In this document: positions 27,067-41,231 of the stretch, in pieces
How the letters are laid out: the number at the start of each line of letters is the position of its first letter
Numbering within the stretch: position 1 is the first letter of the stretch
Assembly (NCBI RefSeq): GCF_016406145.1
Contig: NZ_CP066306.1
Location: forward strand, 4,588,001 to 4,652,000
Direction of reading: 5' to 3'
Length of the DNA: 64,000 nt
Source of the DNA: Pseudomonas putida
GTDB taxonomy: Bacteria > Pseudomonadota > Gammaproteobacteria > Pseudomonadales > Pseudomonadaceae
The notes under the pieces: model-generated
Seen by the model: the letters and a program-made list of their open reading frames with translations, nothing else
Told to the model about the DNA's origin: nothing
Database searches by the model: none
Program-made: the position numbers and the translations under genes

Positions 27067-27078
27067 GCTCAGCTCGGT

Positions 27079-27390
27079 CTAGAAGTCGGCGAGGCGCCAG
27101 ACTTCGTAGGCCGGTGTTTCGTAAGGATGGCTCTGCCTGAGCGCAGCGACGACCTGTGCAATCAGGTCGTCGGCCACTACCAGCTCCACTTTCCATTCCT
27201 CCACCACCTCGACCTGGCCGGTTTGCCCAAGGAACGGCTGGCTGCCGTCCAATGGGCGAAACTGGCCGTGGCCCAGGGTTTGCCAGGCGCAGTGGTCGTA
27301 GCCGCCGATACGGCCGCCACCGGCGGCGAACACGGCGGCCTTGACCACGTCGACGTGGCTGGCCGGGACGAAGAAGGCGAGCTTGTACAC
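27079..27390 (-). CDS. YqfO/NIF3-insert-like small protein
   Basis: 103 residues that match the PII-like domain inserted in some NIF3 (YqfO) proteins, here as a stand-alone protein. Visible marks are YKLAFFVPxSHVDxVKAAVFAAGGGRIGGYDHC near the N terminus, GQFRPLDGSQPFLG and VEEWKVELVV in the middle, and HPYETPAYEVWRL at the end. The conserved GGGxIGxY and HPYExPAY blocks suggest a metal or nucleotide site but no activity is established. The family has sometimes been labelled a structural toxin RtxA, for which nothing in the sequence speaks. It sits 3 bp after purL. Confidence 0.85.
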   Translation of the reverse strand: MYKLAFFVPASHVDVVKAAVFAAGGGRIGGYDHCAWQTLGHGQFRPLDGSQPFLGQTGQVEVVEEWKVELVVADDLIAQVVAALRQSHPYETPAYEVWRLADF

Positions 27391-27393
27391 GCC

Positions 27394-30300
27394 TTAGTTC
27401 ACCCAGACGCGCGCGTTGCGGAACATACGCATCAGAGCGGCGTCTTCCTGCCACTCATCCGGGCGCCAGGAGTTCTGCACGGCGCGGAACACGCGCTCCG
27501 GGTGCGGCATCATGATGGTCACGCGGCCGTCGCGGCTGGTCAGGCCGGTGATACCACGCGGCGAGCCGTTCGGGTTAGCCGGGTAGGCTTCGGTGACCTT
27601 GCCGTGGTTGTCGACATAGCGCAGCGCCACGCAACCGGACAGGTCGGCTTCCAGCAGTGCCTCTTCGCTGGCGAATTCGGCATGGCCTTCGCCGTGAGCA
27701 ATGGCGATCGGCATGCGCGAACCGGCCATGCCCTGCAGGAAGATCGAGTTGGACTTCTGCACCTCGACCATGGCCACACGGGCTTCGAACTGCTCCGAAC
27801 GGTTGCGCACGAAGTGCGGCCAGTACTCGGTGCCCGGAATCAGCTCGTGAAGGTTGGACATCATCTGGCAACCATTGCACACGCCAAGGGCGAAGCTGTC
27901 GGTACGCTCGAAGAAGGCCTGGAATGCATCACGGGCACGGGCGTTGAACAAGGCCGACTTGGCCCAGCCTTCACCGGCACCCAGCACGTCACCGTAGGAG
28001 AAGCCACCGCAGGCAACCAGGCCCTTGAAGGCTTCGAAGTCGACGCGGCCAGCGAGGATGTCGCTCATGTGCACATCGATGGCGGCGAAGCCGGCGCGGT
28101 CGAAGGCGGCAGCCATCTCGACCTGGCCGTTGACGCCCTGCTCACGCAGGATCGCCACTTGCGGGCGCACACCCTTCTTGATGTACGGCGCAGCGATGTC
28201 CTCGTTGACGTCGTAACCAACCTTGACCGACAGGCCAGGGTTGTCTTCTTCGAGAAGCGCGTCGAACTCCTGGTCGGCGCAGTCGGCGTTGTCACGCAGG
28301 CGCTGGACCTGGTAGCTGGTCTCAGCCCACTGGCGCTGCAGCATGCGACGGTCGTCGTCGAACAGCACTTGGCCGTTCAGGCTGATGGACACCTCGGCGT
28401 TGTTGACCGGTTTGCCAATCACCGCCACGCAACCTTCACCCAGGCCTGCGGCGCTGAACTGCGCCAGCACGTCCGGGGTTGCATCCTGGCGAACCTGGAT
28501 GACTGCGCCCAGCTCTTCGTTGAAGAGGATGGCCGGCACGTCATTGCTGTTGTCGGTCAGCGGGTCCAGTTGCAGATCGAGACCGCAGTGGCCGGCGAAG
28601 GCCATTTCCAGCACGGTAGTCAGCAGACCGCCGTCGGAACGGTCGTGGTAGGCCAGCAGGTGGCCGTCGGCGTTCAGGCCCTGGATCACGGCGAAGAACG
28701 CCTTGAGGTCTTCGGCGTCGTCGACGTCCGGAGCCTGGGCGGCGATCTTGCCAAAGGTCTGGGCCAGGATCGAAGCGCCCATGCGGTTCTTGCCGCGGCC
28801 CAGGTCGATCAGGATCAGGTCAGTCTCACCCTTGTCCATGCGCAGTTGCGGGGTCAGGGTCTTGCGGATGTCGGTGACCGGGGCGAAGCCGGTGATGATC
28901 AGCGACATTGGCGAAGTGACGCTCTTCTCGACGCCGTCTTCACTCCACTTGGTCTTCATCGACATGGAGTCCTTGCCTACCGGAATGGTCAGGCCCAGCT
29001 CCGGGCACAACTCCATACCGACAGCCTTGACGGTGTCGTACAGACGGGCGTCTTCACCTGGGTGGCCGGCAGCGGACATCCAGTTGGCCGACAGTTTGAT
29101 GTCGGACAGCTTTTCAATCTGCGCTGCAGCCAGGTTGGTCAGGGTTTCACCGATCGCCATACGGCCGGACGCTGGCGCGTCGAGCACTGCCAGCGGCGTG
29201 CGCTCACCCATGGCCATGGCTTCACCGGTGTACACGTCGAAGCTGGTGGCCGTGACGGCGCAGTCGGCCACCGGTACCTGCCACGGGCCGACCATCTGGT
29301 CGCGGGCCACCAGGCCGGTGATGGTGCGGTCGCCGATGGTGATCAGGAAGCTTTTGCTCGCAACCGCCGGGTGGTTCAGGACACGCTGCACGGCGCTGTC
29401 CAGGTCTACCTTGCTCGGGTCGAAATCATCGCCCAGTTCAGCTTCGCGGGTCACCGAACGGTGCATGCGCGGCGGCTTGCCCAGCAGCACGTCAAGCGGC
29501 ATGTCCACCGGCGTATTGCCGAAGTGGCTGTCGGTCACGGTCAGGTGCGGCTCTTCGGTCGCCTCGCCAACGACGGCGAACGGGCAGCGCTCGCGCTCAC
29601 AGATAGCCTGGAAGCGCTCGAAGTCAACAGCGCTGACGGCCAGCACATAACGCTCCTGCGATTCGTTGCTCCAGATTTCGTGCGGGGCCATGCCCGGCTC
29701 GTCATTGGGCACGTTGCGCAGTTCGAAGCGGCCACCGCGGCCACCGTCGTTCACCAGTTCAGGGAAGGCGTTGGAAATACCGCCGGCGCCGACGTCATGG
29801 ATGAAGGCGATCGGGTTCTTGTCGCCCAGCTGCCAGCAACGGTCGATGACCTCCTGGCAACGGCGCTCCATTTCCGGGTTTTCGCGCTGCACCGAGGCGA
29901 AGTCCAGGTCCGCCGAGCTGGCACCGGTGGCGACCGACGAAGCGGCGCCGCCGCCCAGGCCGATCAGCATGGCCGGGCCACCGAGCACGATCAGCTTGGC
30001 GCCGACGGTGATTTCGGCCTTCTGTACGTGGTCTTCACGGATGTTGCCCATACCGCCGGCCAGCATGATCGGCTTGTGGTAGCCGCGCACTTCTTCACCG
30101 TGCGGGGTGTTGATGGCCTGCTCGAAGGTACGGAAGTAGCCGGTCAGAGCCGGGCGACCGAATTCGTTGTTGAACGCTGCGCCACCCAGCGGGCCTTCGA
30201 TCATGATGTCGAGGGCGTCAACGATACGCTCAGGTTTACCGTACGCCTGCTCCCATGGCTGTTCGAAGCCCGGGATGCGCAGGTTGGACACGGTGAAGCC

Positions 30301-31293
30301 GGTCAGGCCGGCTTTTGGCTTGGCGCCACGGCCGGTTGCACCTTCGTCACGGATTTCGCCACCAGAGCCGGTGGAGGCGCCGGAGAACGGAGCGATGGCG
30401 GTCGGGTGGTTGTGCGTCTCGACCTTCATCAGGATGTGCACCGGCTCCTGCACCGCGCCGTACTGGCGGGTCTCAGGGTTCGGGAAGAAACGACCGGCAA
30501 CGTTGCCGACGATCACCGAGGCGTTGTCCTTGTACGCAGACAGCACGCCTTCGCTGTGCATCTGGTAGGTGTTCTTGATCATGCCGAACAGGCTCTTTTC
30601 CTGAGCCTGGCCGTCGATGTCCCAACTGGCGTTGAAGATCTTGTGGCGGCAGTGTTCGGAGTTGGCCTGGGCGAACATCATCAGTTCGATGTCGTTCGGG
30701 TTGCGTTTGAGGCCCTGGAAGGCGTTGACCAGGTAGTCGATCTCGTCTTCGGCCAGGGCCAGGCCCAGCTCGATGTTGGCCTTGGCCAGCGCGTCGCGGC
30801 CACCGGCCAGGATATCGACCGACGTCATCGGCTTGGGCTGGGCGTGGCTGAACAGGTCGCTCGCCTGCTCCAGCTGTGCGAGCACACGCTGGGTCATGCG
30901 GTCGTGCAGTTCGGCGGCGACAACGGCGGCGTCGGCGTCGCTCAGGTCACCGGCAACGTAGTAGGCGATGCCGCGCTCCAGGCGCTGGATCGACTGCAGG
31001 CCGCAGTTGTGGGCGATGTCGCTGGCCTTGCTGGCCCAAGGCGAGATGGTGCCCAGGCGCGGCACGACCAGGAACAGGCGGCCAGTCGGCTCCTGCACCG
31101 GCACGCTCGGGCCGTACTTGAGCAGACGGCCCAGCACCTGCTGCTGGTCGGCGGTCAGCTCGCCGTCGACATCGGCGAAGTGGGCAAATTCGGCATACAA
31201 ACCAGTAACAGCGGGGACTTTCTGGCTCAGTTGCTCGAGTAATTTACCGTGGCGAAAGGCAGAAAGGGCAGGAGCGCCGCGCAGGATCAACAT
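27394..31293 (-). CDS. purL: Phosphoribosylformylglycinamidine synthase (long type)
   Basis: 1299 residues, the length of the fused PurL/PurQ enzyme of gamma-proteobacteria. It converts FGAR, glutamine and ATP to FGAM in purine synthesis. Domain order: N-terminal PurS-like domain, the FGAM synthetase repeats with [14 protein letters not shown] and [12 protein letters not shown] (about 210-225), [32 protein letters not shown], and a C-terminal glutamine amidotransferase with [29 protein letters not shown] (catalytic Cys) and [11 protein letters not shown] -10-like TAGAAT lies about 43-48 bp before the start on the minus strand. Confidence 0.98.
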   Translation of the reverse strand: MLILRGAPALSAFRHGKLLEQLSQKVPAVTGLYAEFAHFADVDGELTADQQQVLGRLLKYGPSVPVQEPTGRLFLVVPRLGTISPWASKASDIAHNCGLQSIQRLERGIAYYVAGDLSDADAAVVAAELHDRMTQRVLAQLEQASDLFSHAQPKPMTSVDILAGGRDALAKANIELGLALAEDEIDYLVNAFQGLKRNPNDIELMMFAQANSEHCRHKIFNASWDIDGQAQEKSLFGMIKNTYQMHSEGVLSAYKDNASVIVGNVAGRFFPNPETRQYGAVQEPVHILMKVETHNHPTAIAPFSGASTGSGGEIRDEGATGRGAKPKAGLTGFTVSNLRIPGFEQPWEQAYGKPERIVDALDIMIEGPLGGAAFNNEFGRPALTGYFRTFEQAINTPHGEEVRGYHKPIMLAGGMGNIREDHVQKAEITVGAKLIVLGGPAMLIGLGGGAASSVATGASSADLDFASVQRENPEMERRCQEVIDRCWQLGDKNPIAFIHDVGAGGISNAFPELVNDGGRGGRFELRNVPNDEPGMAPHEIWSNESQERYVLAVSAVDFERFQAICERERCPFAVVGEATEEPHLTVTDSHFGNTPVDMPLDVLLGKPPRMHRSVTREAELGDDFDPSKVDLDSAVQRVLNHPAVASKSFLITIGDRTITGLVARDQMVGPWQVPVADCAVTATSFDVYTGEAMAMGERTPLAVLDAPASGRMAIGETLTNLAAAQIEKLSDIKLSANWMSAAGHPGEDARLYDTVKAVGMELCPELGLTIPVGKDSMSMKTKWSEDGVEKSVTSPMSLIITGFAPVTDIRKTLTPQLRMDKGETDLILIDLGRGKNRMGASILAQTFGKIAAQAPDVDDAEDLKAFFAVIQGLNADGHLLAYHDRSDGGLLTTVLEMAFAGHCGLDLQLDPLTDNSNDVPAILFNEELGAVIQVRQDATPDVLAQFSAAGLGEGCVAVIGKPVNNAEVSISLNGQVLFDDDRRMLQRQWAETSYQVQRLRDNADCADQEFDALLEEDNPGLSVKVGYDVNEDIAAPYIKKGVRPQVAILREQGVNGQVEMAAAFDRAGFAAIDVHMSDILAGRVDFEAFKGLVACGGFSYGDVLGAGEGWAKSALFNARARDAFQAFFERTDSFALGVCNGCQMMSNLHELIPGTEYWPHFVRNRSEQFEARVAMVEVQKSNSIFLQGMAGSRMPIAIAHGEGHAEFASEEALLEADLSGCVALRYVDNHGKVTEAYPANPNGSPRGITGLTSRDGRVTIMMPHPERVFRAVQNSWRPDEWQEDAALMRMFRNARVWVN

Positions 31294-31342
31294 CGTCGGG
31301 ACAGCCTCAGGAAGGGGTGTGCTTAGAGGCCGTGCATTCTAG

Positions 31343-33078
<1,736 letters not shown>

Positions 33079-33082
<4 letters not shown>

Positions 33083-33558
33083 GACTTGGCGCGCCGCGCC
33101 TTGAAGAATTCGCTCAATATTGCGCCACATTCCTCGGCCAGCACCCCTCCTTCGAACATTACCCGATGGTTCAGGAAGCCCTGGCTGAAAAATTGCCCCT
33201 GGCTCTGCACGATGCCGGCCTTGGGCTCCAGCGCGCCATACACCACCCGGGCCACCCGCGAATGCACGATCAGCCCTGCACACATGCTGCAAGGCTCCAG
33301 GGTCACATAAAGGGTGCTGCCCGGTAGACGGTAATTGCTCGCAGACTTTGCCGCCGCGCGGATGGCGACCATCTCGGCATGGGCACTGGGGTCGCTGTCG
33401 ATGATCGGCCGGTTGAAGCCCTGCCCGATCACCTGGCCGTGCTGCACCAGCACCGCACCCACCGGCACCTCGCCCAGCGCGGCACCTTGTGCCGCCAGGT
33501 CCAGGGCCATGCGCATGAATTCCTGATCACGGCTGCGATCGATGATCTGTGGGCGCAT
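33079..33558 (-). CDS. tadA: tRNA-specific adenosine deaminase
   Basis: 159 residues, deaminates A34 of tRNA-Arg(ACG) to inosine. The zinc and catalytic residues are clear: His60 and Glu62 in HAEMVAIRAA, and Cys90 and Cys93 in LEPCSMCAGLI. The family's tRNA-recognition motif is at the C end (NHRVMFEGGVLAEECGAILSEFF). The start overlaps the stop of the upstream multicopper oxidase gene by 1 base (TGATG). Its TAG stop is provided by the adjoining repeat. Confidence 0.96.
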
Positions 33559-34943
33559 CAGACCACCGCAATCGCGGCCATCAGGCCGGTTTCCATGTGG
33601 TCGATGACATGGCAGTGGAACATCCAGGTGCCTGGATTATCGGCCACCAGCGCCACCTGGGCCCGCTCGTTCTTGCCCAGCAGGTAGGTATCGGTGAACC
33701 ACGGCTCGACGATCTTGTGCCTGTTGGAGGCAATGACCTTGAAGCTCATGCCATGCAGGTGGATCGGGTGCTGGTACTGGGTCATGTTCTTCAACTCGAA
33801 GATGTAGCTCTTGCCTTGTTGCAGCGTGGCGATCGGCCGGTCGGCGCAGGTCTTGTCGGTGATGTCCCAGGCTTGACCATTGATCTGCCAAAGGCTCGGC
33901 GGCCTGCCATTTTCGGTGTTGACCGAAACCTTGCCCACCCATTCGAAATTGAAGTTCAGCTTCTCGGCATTCTCCAGGTCCGGCTCGGCCACCGGGTTTG
34001 GCGGCAAGGCAGGCGGCCAGTCGCCGGGCGCATCGTTGCTGGGTACCGAGCGCAAAGTGCCCAAGCGCACGAAGCCGTCGCGCAGGGAAATCTCTTCACC
34101 TGCCTCGGGGATGCGGATCGCCAGGCAGATACGCATGCCTGGCCCCAGCCAGTACTCGTCATCGAGCACACGCGGGGTGACCGGGTTACCATCGAGGGCG
34201 TAGATTCTGGCCTCGTGATTGCCGCCCTTGAGGTTCAGGCGGTAGGTCCAGGTGTTGTCCAGGTTGAGCAGACGCAGGCGCACCACCTGCCCGGCCGGTA
34301 ATTCGGTTACCGAGTCAGCCTGGCCATTTATGGTGATCAGCCGGCCGGCGGTACCATTGCGCGCCGCTTCGCGGGGGATGCTGAACGGCAGCCAGGCACC
34401 CTGCTCGTCCACGTGCCAGTTCTTCAGGCTCAGCGTGCGCTCATGCAAAAAACCGGTGGGCTCACGCTCCTCGACGATCAGCGGGCCGACCAGGCCGCGG
34501 CCGAGTTCTTCAGAGCTGCTGACGTGCGGGTGGTACCAGTAGCTACCGGCGTCAGGCACGCGGAACTTGTAGTCGAAATACTCGCCCGGCTTGACCGGCA
34601 ACTGCGACACATACGGCACACCGTCCATTTCCAGCGGCAGACGGATGCCATGCCAGTGAATGGTGGTTTCCACCGGCAGGTGGTTGATGAAGCGTACCCG
34701 CAACCAGGTGCCTTGGCGAACCCGCAACTCGGTGCCTGGCGCAGACGGGCCGAACGCCCAGGCCTCGGTCTTGAAGCCGGGCACAAGCTCGACCTCCAGT
34801 GGCGCCGCGATCAGCTCGTAGTCGTGCCCGGCATTCTCGTCCTCTACCTTGCCCAGCCAGTACCGCGCTGCGCCTCCGGCGCCCAGGCCTACTACAACCA
34901 GGCCGGTGAGGCCCTTGAGCATTTGTCGACGGGTGAAGGACAT
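33558..34943 (-). CDS. Multicopper oxidase, Tat-exported
   Basis: 461 residues starting at ATG 34943; a TTG 27 bp upstream is less likely. The signal SFTRRQMLKGLTGLVVVGLGAGG holds a twin-arginine motif. The copper-binding segments of the four-copper laccase type are all present: HWHG (T2/T3), YWYHPHVSSSEE, HPIHLHGMSF and MFHCHVIDHMETGLM (T1 Cys with the flanking His residues and an axial Met). The cupredoxin-like domains follow in the order of CueO and laccase. It may serve in copper tolerance or in oxidising phenols or metals; no copper regulator is adjacent. It probably needs a Tat translocase, for which tatABC is about 7 kb away. Confidence 0.92.
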   Translation of the reverse strand: MSFTRRQMLKGLTGLVVVGLGAGGAARYWLGKVEDENAGHDYELIAAPLEVELVPGFKTEAWAFGPSAPGTELRVRQGTWLRVRFINHLPVETTIHWHGIRLPLEMDGVPYVSQLPVKPGEYFDYKFRVPDAGSYWYHPHVSSSEELGRGLVGPLIVEEREPTGFLHERTLSLKNWHVDEQGAWLPFSIPREAARNGTAGRLITINGQADSVTELPAGQVVRLRLLNLDNTWTYRLNLKGGNHEARIYALDGNPVTPRVLDDEYWLGPGMRICLAIRIPEAGEEISLRDGFVRLGTLRSVPSNDAPGDWPPALPPNPVAEPDLENAEKLNFNFEWVGKVSVNTENGRPPSLWQINGQAWDITDKTCADRPIATLQQGKSYIFELKNMTQYQHPIHLHGMSFKVIASNRHKIVEPWFTDTYLLGKNERAQVALVADNPGTWMFHCHVIDHMETGLMAAIAVV

Positions 34944-35076
34944 CGGTGCGGGTACCTCGTTTAAGCGCAATCAAGCTGCCAGCACGGCTGGCGATGAAGG
35001 GCGAATACGATACACCTGCAAATGCGAAAGATTAAGTGAAGTCTTGTCGCAGGAAGCTCATCGCCATCCCCAGATA

Positions 35077-35100
35077 CAACAAGGGCGCCTTGCGGCGCCC
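35077..35100 (-). terminator. Rho-independent-like terminator after guaA
   Basis: On the minus strand GGGCGCC and GGCGCCC pair over a GCAA loop and are followed by TTGTTGT, 13 bp after the guaA stop. Confidence 0.7.
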
Positions 35101-35112
35101 TCGTGGCTCAAC

Positions 35113-36690
35113 TCACTCCCACTCGATAGTGGCCGGCGGCTTGCTCGACACGTCGTAAGTCACGCGCGAGATACCGTCGATTTCGTTGATGATACGGCCG
35201 CTGACGGTTTCCAGCAGGTCGTAAGGCAGGTGCGCCCAGCGCGCGGTCATGAAGTCCACGGTCTCGACAGCACGCAGGGCCACGACCCAGGCGTAGCGAC
35301 GGCCGTCGCCCACGACGCCAACCGATTTCACCGGCTGGAACACCACGAACGCCTGGCTGGTCTTGTGGTACCAGTCGGCCTTGCGCAGCTCTTCGATGAA
35401 GATGTGGTCGGCGCGACGCAGGATGTCGGCGTACTCCTTCTTCACTTCACCGAGGATACGCACACCCAGGCCCGGGCCCGGGAACGGGTGGCGGTAGACC
35501 ATGTCGTACGGCAGGCCGAGTTCCAGGCCGATCTTGCGCACTTCGTCCTTGAACAGCTCACGCAGCGGTTCGACCAGCTTGAGGTTCATTTCCTCCGGCA
35601 GACCACCCACGTTGTGGTGCGACTTGATCACGTGGGCCTTGCCGCTCTTGGCGCCGGCCGACTCGATCACGTCCGGGTAGATGGTGCCCTGGGCGAGGAA
35701 CTGGATGTTGTCCAGTTTGCTGGCTTCGGCATCGAACACGTCGATGAAGGTACGGCCGATGATCTTGCGCTTCTTCTCCGGGTCGGCTTCGCCTTCCAGG
35801 TTGTCGAGGAACTGCTTCTCGGCATCGGCGCGGATCACTTTGACGCCCATGTTCTCCTTGAACATGGCCATCACCTGGTCGCCTTCGTGCAGGCGCAGCA
35901 GGCCGTTGTCGACAAAGACGCAAGTCAGCTGGTCGCCGATGGCGCGGTGCAGCAGCGCGGCTACCACGGAGGAGTCGACACCGCCAGACAGGCCCAGCAG
36001 GACGTTGGCCGAGCCGACTTGCTGACGCACCTGGGCGATGGCGTCTTCGACGATGTTCGAAGGCGTCCACAGGGCTTCACAGCCACAGATATCCTGCACG
36101 AAGCGGGACAGGATGCGACCGCCTTGCTTGGTGTGGGTCACTTCCGGGTGGAACTGCACGCCGTAGTAGCCGCGCGCGTCGTCGAACATGCCGGCGATCG
36201 GGCAGCTCGGGGTGCTGGCCAGGATGTTGAAGTTGCCCGGCATCTGGGTGACCTTGTCGCCGTGGCTCATCCACACGTCCAGGCCCAGTACGCCGTCGCC
36301 ATCAACGTGGTCTTCGATGCCGTCGAGCAGGCGGCTCTTGCCGACCACGTCAACGCGGGCATAACCGAACTCGCGCAGGTCCGAACCTTCGACCTTGCCA
36401 CCCAACTGCTCGGCCATGGTCTGCATGCCGTAGCAGATGCCCAGCAAAGGTACATTCAGGTCGAACACGGCCTGCGGTGCACGCGGGCTGTTGGCTTCGT
36501 GGACCGACTCGGGGCCGCCGGCGAGGATGATGCCGCGCGGGTTGAATTCGCGGATCGCTTCATCGTCCATGTCGAACGGGTGCAGTTCGCAGTAGACACC
36601 GATCTCACGCACGCGGCGGGCGATCAGTTGGGTGTACTGGGAACCGAAATCGAGGATCAGGATGCGGTGAGCGTGAATGTCGAGGGCCAT
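35113..36690 (-). CDS. guaA: GMP synthase (glutamine-hydrolysing)
   Basis: 525 residues, normal for the family. It converts XMP, glutamine and ATP to GMP. The class I amidotransferase domain has [15 protein letters not shown] (catalytic Cys) and, at about 170-185, a FHPEVTHT triad motif. The PP-loop ATP pyrophosphatase domain shows [16 protein letters not shown] (about residue 230). The C-terminal dimerisation domain ends [16 protein letters not shown]. It lies 126 bp downstream of guaB, on the same strand, with repeat sequence between them, so the two may form a guaBA operon. Confidence 0.98.
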   Translation of the reverse strand: MALDIHAHRILILDFGSQYTQLIARRVREIGVYCELHPFDMDDEAIREFNPRGIILAGGPESVHEANSPRAPQAVFDLNVPLLGICYGMQTMAEQLGGKVEGSDLREFGYARVDVVGKSRLLDGIEDHVDGDGVLGLDVWMSHGDKVTQMPGNFNILASTPSCPIAGMFDDARGYYGVQFHPEVTHTKQGGRILSRFVQDICGCEALWTPSNIVEDAIAQVRQQVGSANVLLGLSGGVDSSVVAALLHRAIGDQLTCVFVDNGLLRLHEGDQVMAMFKENMGVKVIRADAEKQFLDNLEGEADPEKKRKIIGRTFIDVFDAEASKLDNIQFLAQGTIYPDVIESAGAKSGKAHVIKSHHNVGGLPEEMNLKLVEPLRELFKDEVRKIGLELGLPYDMVYRHPFPGPGLGVRILGEVKKEYADILRRADHIFIEELRKADWYHKTSQAFVVFQPVKSVGVVGDGRRYAWVVALRAVETVDFMTARWAHLPYDLLETVSGRIINEIDGISRVTYDVSSKPPATIEWE

Positions 36691-36706
36691 GACTCAATCT
36701 CTGGTG

Positions 36707-36800
36707 CAGCTGCAAGCGTCTAGCTGCGAGCTGCAAGTTGATCGGGGAAAACGCGGTAGCTGCTGCAACGCAACTACCGCTTGGAGCTTGAAGCTTGCTA
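36707..36800. repeat. AGCTGCAAGC-type repeats and inverted repeat between guaB and guaA
   Basis: The gap contains four or five near-repeats of GAGCTGCAAG / AGCTTGAAGCTTGC, as at 681-757, and an inverted repeat GCGGTAG (36753-36759) / CTACCGC (36774-36780). If transcribed, it would sit inside the guaBA messenger. Confidence 0.6.
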
Positions 36801-36816
36801 CTTACCGCTGGAGGCT

Positions 36817-38930
<2,114 letters not shown>

Positions 38931-38976
38931 GGATCAAACAGGCCTGCCAACTGCGGTAATCGGGTAATTCTACCGC

Positions 38977-39732
38977 TCACGCGCTCAGGTAGCGACCAAT
39001 CAGCGCCAGGCCGCTGGCCAGTACCAGCCAGGTGACCAGGCGCACGAATGCTTCGCGCGACAGTTTGAGGGTCAGCCGACGGCCCACCCAGAGCCCGATG
39101 AACATCACCGGCAGCAGGCAGGCGGCGAGCAGCAGCAGGCTGGTATCGGCATAGACGCCGGCGATCAGGAACAACGACAGGCGCACCACCGTGCTGCAGC
39201 TGATCAGCGCGCTCTGGGTCGCGCGCACCTGCTCCTTTGCCTCCAGCCGCGCACTCAGGTAAATGGCATAGAGGAAACCGCCGCTGCCGAACAATGCACC
39301 GAACAAGCCGCCGATCGTGCCCATCGGTACTGCCCAGAAACCAGAAAGCCTGGCTGGCCGTACTTTTACCGCTAGGCCATAAATTGCGTAGGCGGTGACG
39401 AACAGGCCCATCAGCAAAAGCAACAAGTCGGATTTCAGGTGTAGCAGGAACACTACACCCAGGGTGCAGCCAACGGCCATGCACGGGAGCAGGCGCAACA
39501 ATTCGCCGCGCACCACGTCGCGGCGCGACGGCAGCAGGTTGCCGAAGGCAGCGACGAAATCGAGCAGGACCAGTAGCGGGATGATGCGTGACAGCGGCAT
39601 GAAATGGATGAGGACCGGGCCGGCGACCAGCGCGGTGCCGAAGCCGGCGATGCCGAAGACGATGTAGGCTGCGGCGACGGCGAGCAGGATGGGGAGCCAG
39701 TCGATGACAGACAAGGAAAGCTGGGCGAGCAT
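38977..39732 (-). CDS. TSUP family transporter (TauE/SafE-like)
   Basis: 251 residues from ATG 39732 with seven to eight transmembrane helices. The TSUP repeats are recognisable by VFGIAGFGTALVAGPVLIHF near the N terminus and MGTIGGLFGALFGSGGFLYAIYL in the middle, the two glycine-rich half repeats of this family. Members carry sulfite, sulfonates or related organosulfur anions across the inner membrane. The substrate is not predictable here. Confidence 0.87.
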   Translation of the reverse strand: MLAQLSLSVIDWLPILLAVAAAYIVFGIAGFGTALVAGPVLIHFMPLSRIIPLLVLLDFVAAFGNLLPSRRDVVRGELLRLLPCMAVGCTLGVVFLLHLKSDLLLLLMGLFVTAYAIYGLAVKVRPARLSGFWAVPMGTIGGLFGALFGSGGFLYAIYLSARLEAKEQVRATQSALISCSTVVRLSLFLIAGVYADTSLLLLAACLLPVMFIGLWVGRRLTLKLSREAFVRLVTWLVLASGLALIGRYLSA

Positions 39733-39768
39733 TGTGCGATTTCCGGTGATAGACCGGCACAGGGTAGC

Positions 39769-39814
39769 CTGTTCTGGCCTCAGCGCCGGCTTGCCAGCGA
39801 TGAGGCCAGAACAG
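39769..39814. terminator. 14-bp inverted repeat between the TSUP gene and xseA
   Basis: CTGTTCTGGCCTCA and TGAGGCCAGAACAG are perfect complements separated by 18 bases that include a REP-like CGCCGGCTTGCC core. It lies between two divergent genes, so it is not a normal terminator; it may be a regulatory palindrome or a solo REP. Confidence 0.55.
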
Positions 39815-39836
39815 ACAACCAGGCATCGAGTCATTT

Positions 39837-41228
39837 ATGATGCCCGGCATGATCAGAGACCCCTTCGAACGACTCGGCCTGGACCGCGAGGTCCTCACCG
39901 TCAGCCAGCTCAACGGCCGCGCCCGTGTGCTGCTGGAAGACGTGTTCCGCAGCGTCTGGGTGGAAGGCGAGATATCCAACCTCGCCCGCCCGGCCTCCGG
40001 CCACATGTACTTCACCCTCAAGGACAGTGGCGCTCAGGTGCGCTGCGCGCTGTTCCGGCAGAACGCCACACGTGTCCGCCAGGCTCTGCGTGATGGCCTG
40101 GCAGTGCGTGTGCGCGGCAAGGTCTCGCTGTTCGAAGGCCGCGGCGACTACCAACTGATTCTCGACACCGTTGAACCAGCCGGTGACGGCGCCCTGCGCC
40201 TGGCATTCGAGGCGCTGAAGGAAAAGCTCGGCGCCGAGGGCCTGTTCAGCGCCGAACGCAAGAGGCCGCTGCCCGCCCACCCGCAGCGCATCGGTATCAT
40301 CAGTTCGCCCACCGGCGCGGTCATCCGCGACATCATCAGCGTGTTCGGCCGCCGCGCCCCGCAGGTCGAACTGAACCTGGTCCCCACAGCGGTACAGGGC
40401 CGCGAAGCCATTGCGCAGATCGTGCGCGCCATCCGCCTGGCCGACAGCCTCGGTTTCGATGCCCTGATCCTGGCCCGTGGCGGCGGGTCGCTGGAAGACC
40501 TGTGGTGCTTCAACGAAGAAGCCGTAGCGCGTGCAATAGCGGCCTGCGTCACGCCGATCGTCAGCGCTGTGGGCCATGAGACCGACGTATCGATCAGCGA
40601 TTTTGTCGCCGATGTCCGCGCCCCTACGCCCTCTGCCGCCGCCGAGCTACTGGCCCCCGACAGCAGCGGGCTGCAGCAGCGCCTTGAAGGATTGCAGCGG
40701 CGCCTGCTGCTACGCATGCAGAACCGCCTGGCCCACGATCGCCTGCGCCTGGAATCGCTGACCCGGCGCCTGCGCCACCCCGGCGAGCGCTTGCGCCAGC
40801 AGGCCCAGCGCCTGGACGACCTGGACATGCGCCTGCGCCGCGCCTTCCTGCAGAGCCTCAACCAGCGCCGCGAACGCCTGGCGCGCCTCGACACACGCCT
40901 GGCCGCGCAGCATCCGGGGCGTACGCTGAAACTGCTCAGCCAACGCCTGGACAGCCTCGCCGAGCGGCTGCCGCGGGCCATGCGCGAGGTGCTCAAAGAC
41001 CGCCGCCAGCGCTTTCAGGCCCAGTTGCAGACGCTGCAGGTGGTTAGCCCGCTGGCGACCCTGGCACGCGGCTACAGCATCCTTCTCGATGAGCGTGGCC
41101 AGGCCATACGCAGTGCCGAGCAAACCCGCAATGGCCAGCGCCTGACTGCCCGCCTGAATGAAGGCGAATTGCAGGTGCGGGTCGAGGACAACCACCTGAC
41201 TCCGGTCACCCTTTCCCTACTGGACTGA
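39837..41228 (+). CDS. xseA: Exodeoxyribonuclease VII large subunit
   Basis: About 459-463 residues. The ATG at 39837 or that at 39849 (MIRDPFERLGL) may be the start; the latter gives the usual 459. An N-terminal OB-fold (LTVSQLNGRARVLLEDVFRSVWVEGEISNLARPASGHMYFTLKD) is followed by the catalytic domain with ILARGGGSLEDLWCFNEE and VGHETDVSISDFVADVRAPTPSAAAELLAP, then an Arg/Leu-rich coiled coil and a C-terminal anchor. It cuts single-stranded DNA from both ends together with the small subunit XseB, which is not in this window. Confidence 0.97.
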   Translation: MMPGMIRDPFERLGLDREVLTVSQLNGRARVLLEDVFRSVWVEGEISNLARPASGHMYFTLKDSGAQVRCALFRQNATRVRQALRDGLAVRVRGKVSLFEGRGDYQLILDTVEPAGDGALRLAFEALKEKLGAEGLFSAERKRPLPAHPQRIGIISSPTGAVIRDIISVFGRRAPQVELNLVPTAVQGREAIAQIVRAIRLADSLGFDALILARGGGSLEDLWCFNEEAVARAIAACVTPIVSAVGHETDVSISDFVADVRAPTPSAAAELLAPDSSGLQQRLEGLQRRLLLRMQNRLAHDRLRLESLTRRLRHPGERLRQQAQRLDDLDMRLRRAFLQSLNQRRERLARLDTRLAAQHPGRTLKLLSQRLDSLAERLPRAMREVLKDRRQRFQAQLQTLQVVSPLATLARGYSILLDERGQAIRSAEQTRNGQRLTARLNEGELQVRVEDNHLTPVTLSLLD

Positions 41229-41231
41229 CAC

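Noticed and set aside
27079..27390. RtxA structural toxin
   Set aside because: The protein is 103 residues with the YqfO/NIF3-insert motifs and has no RTX nonapeptides.
27127..31242. 1371-residue open frame on the plus strand opposite purL
   Set aside because: It mirrors purL over its whole length, and its low-complexity composition rich in His, Val, Ala and Arg is typical of antisense frames in GC-rich genes; no domain is recognisable.
34849..36723. 624-residue frame opposite guaA, and a 579-residue frame opposite guaB (36781-38520)
   Set aside because: Shadow frames of clearly identified genes; there is no ribosome-binding site or domain pattern.
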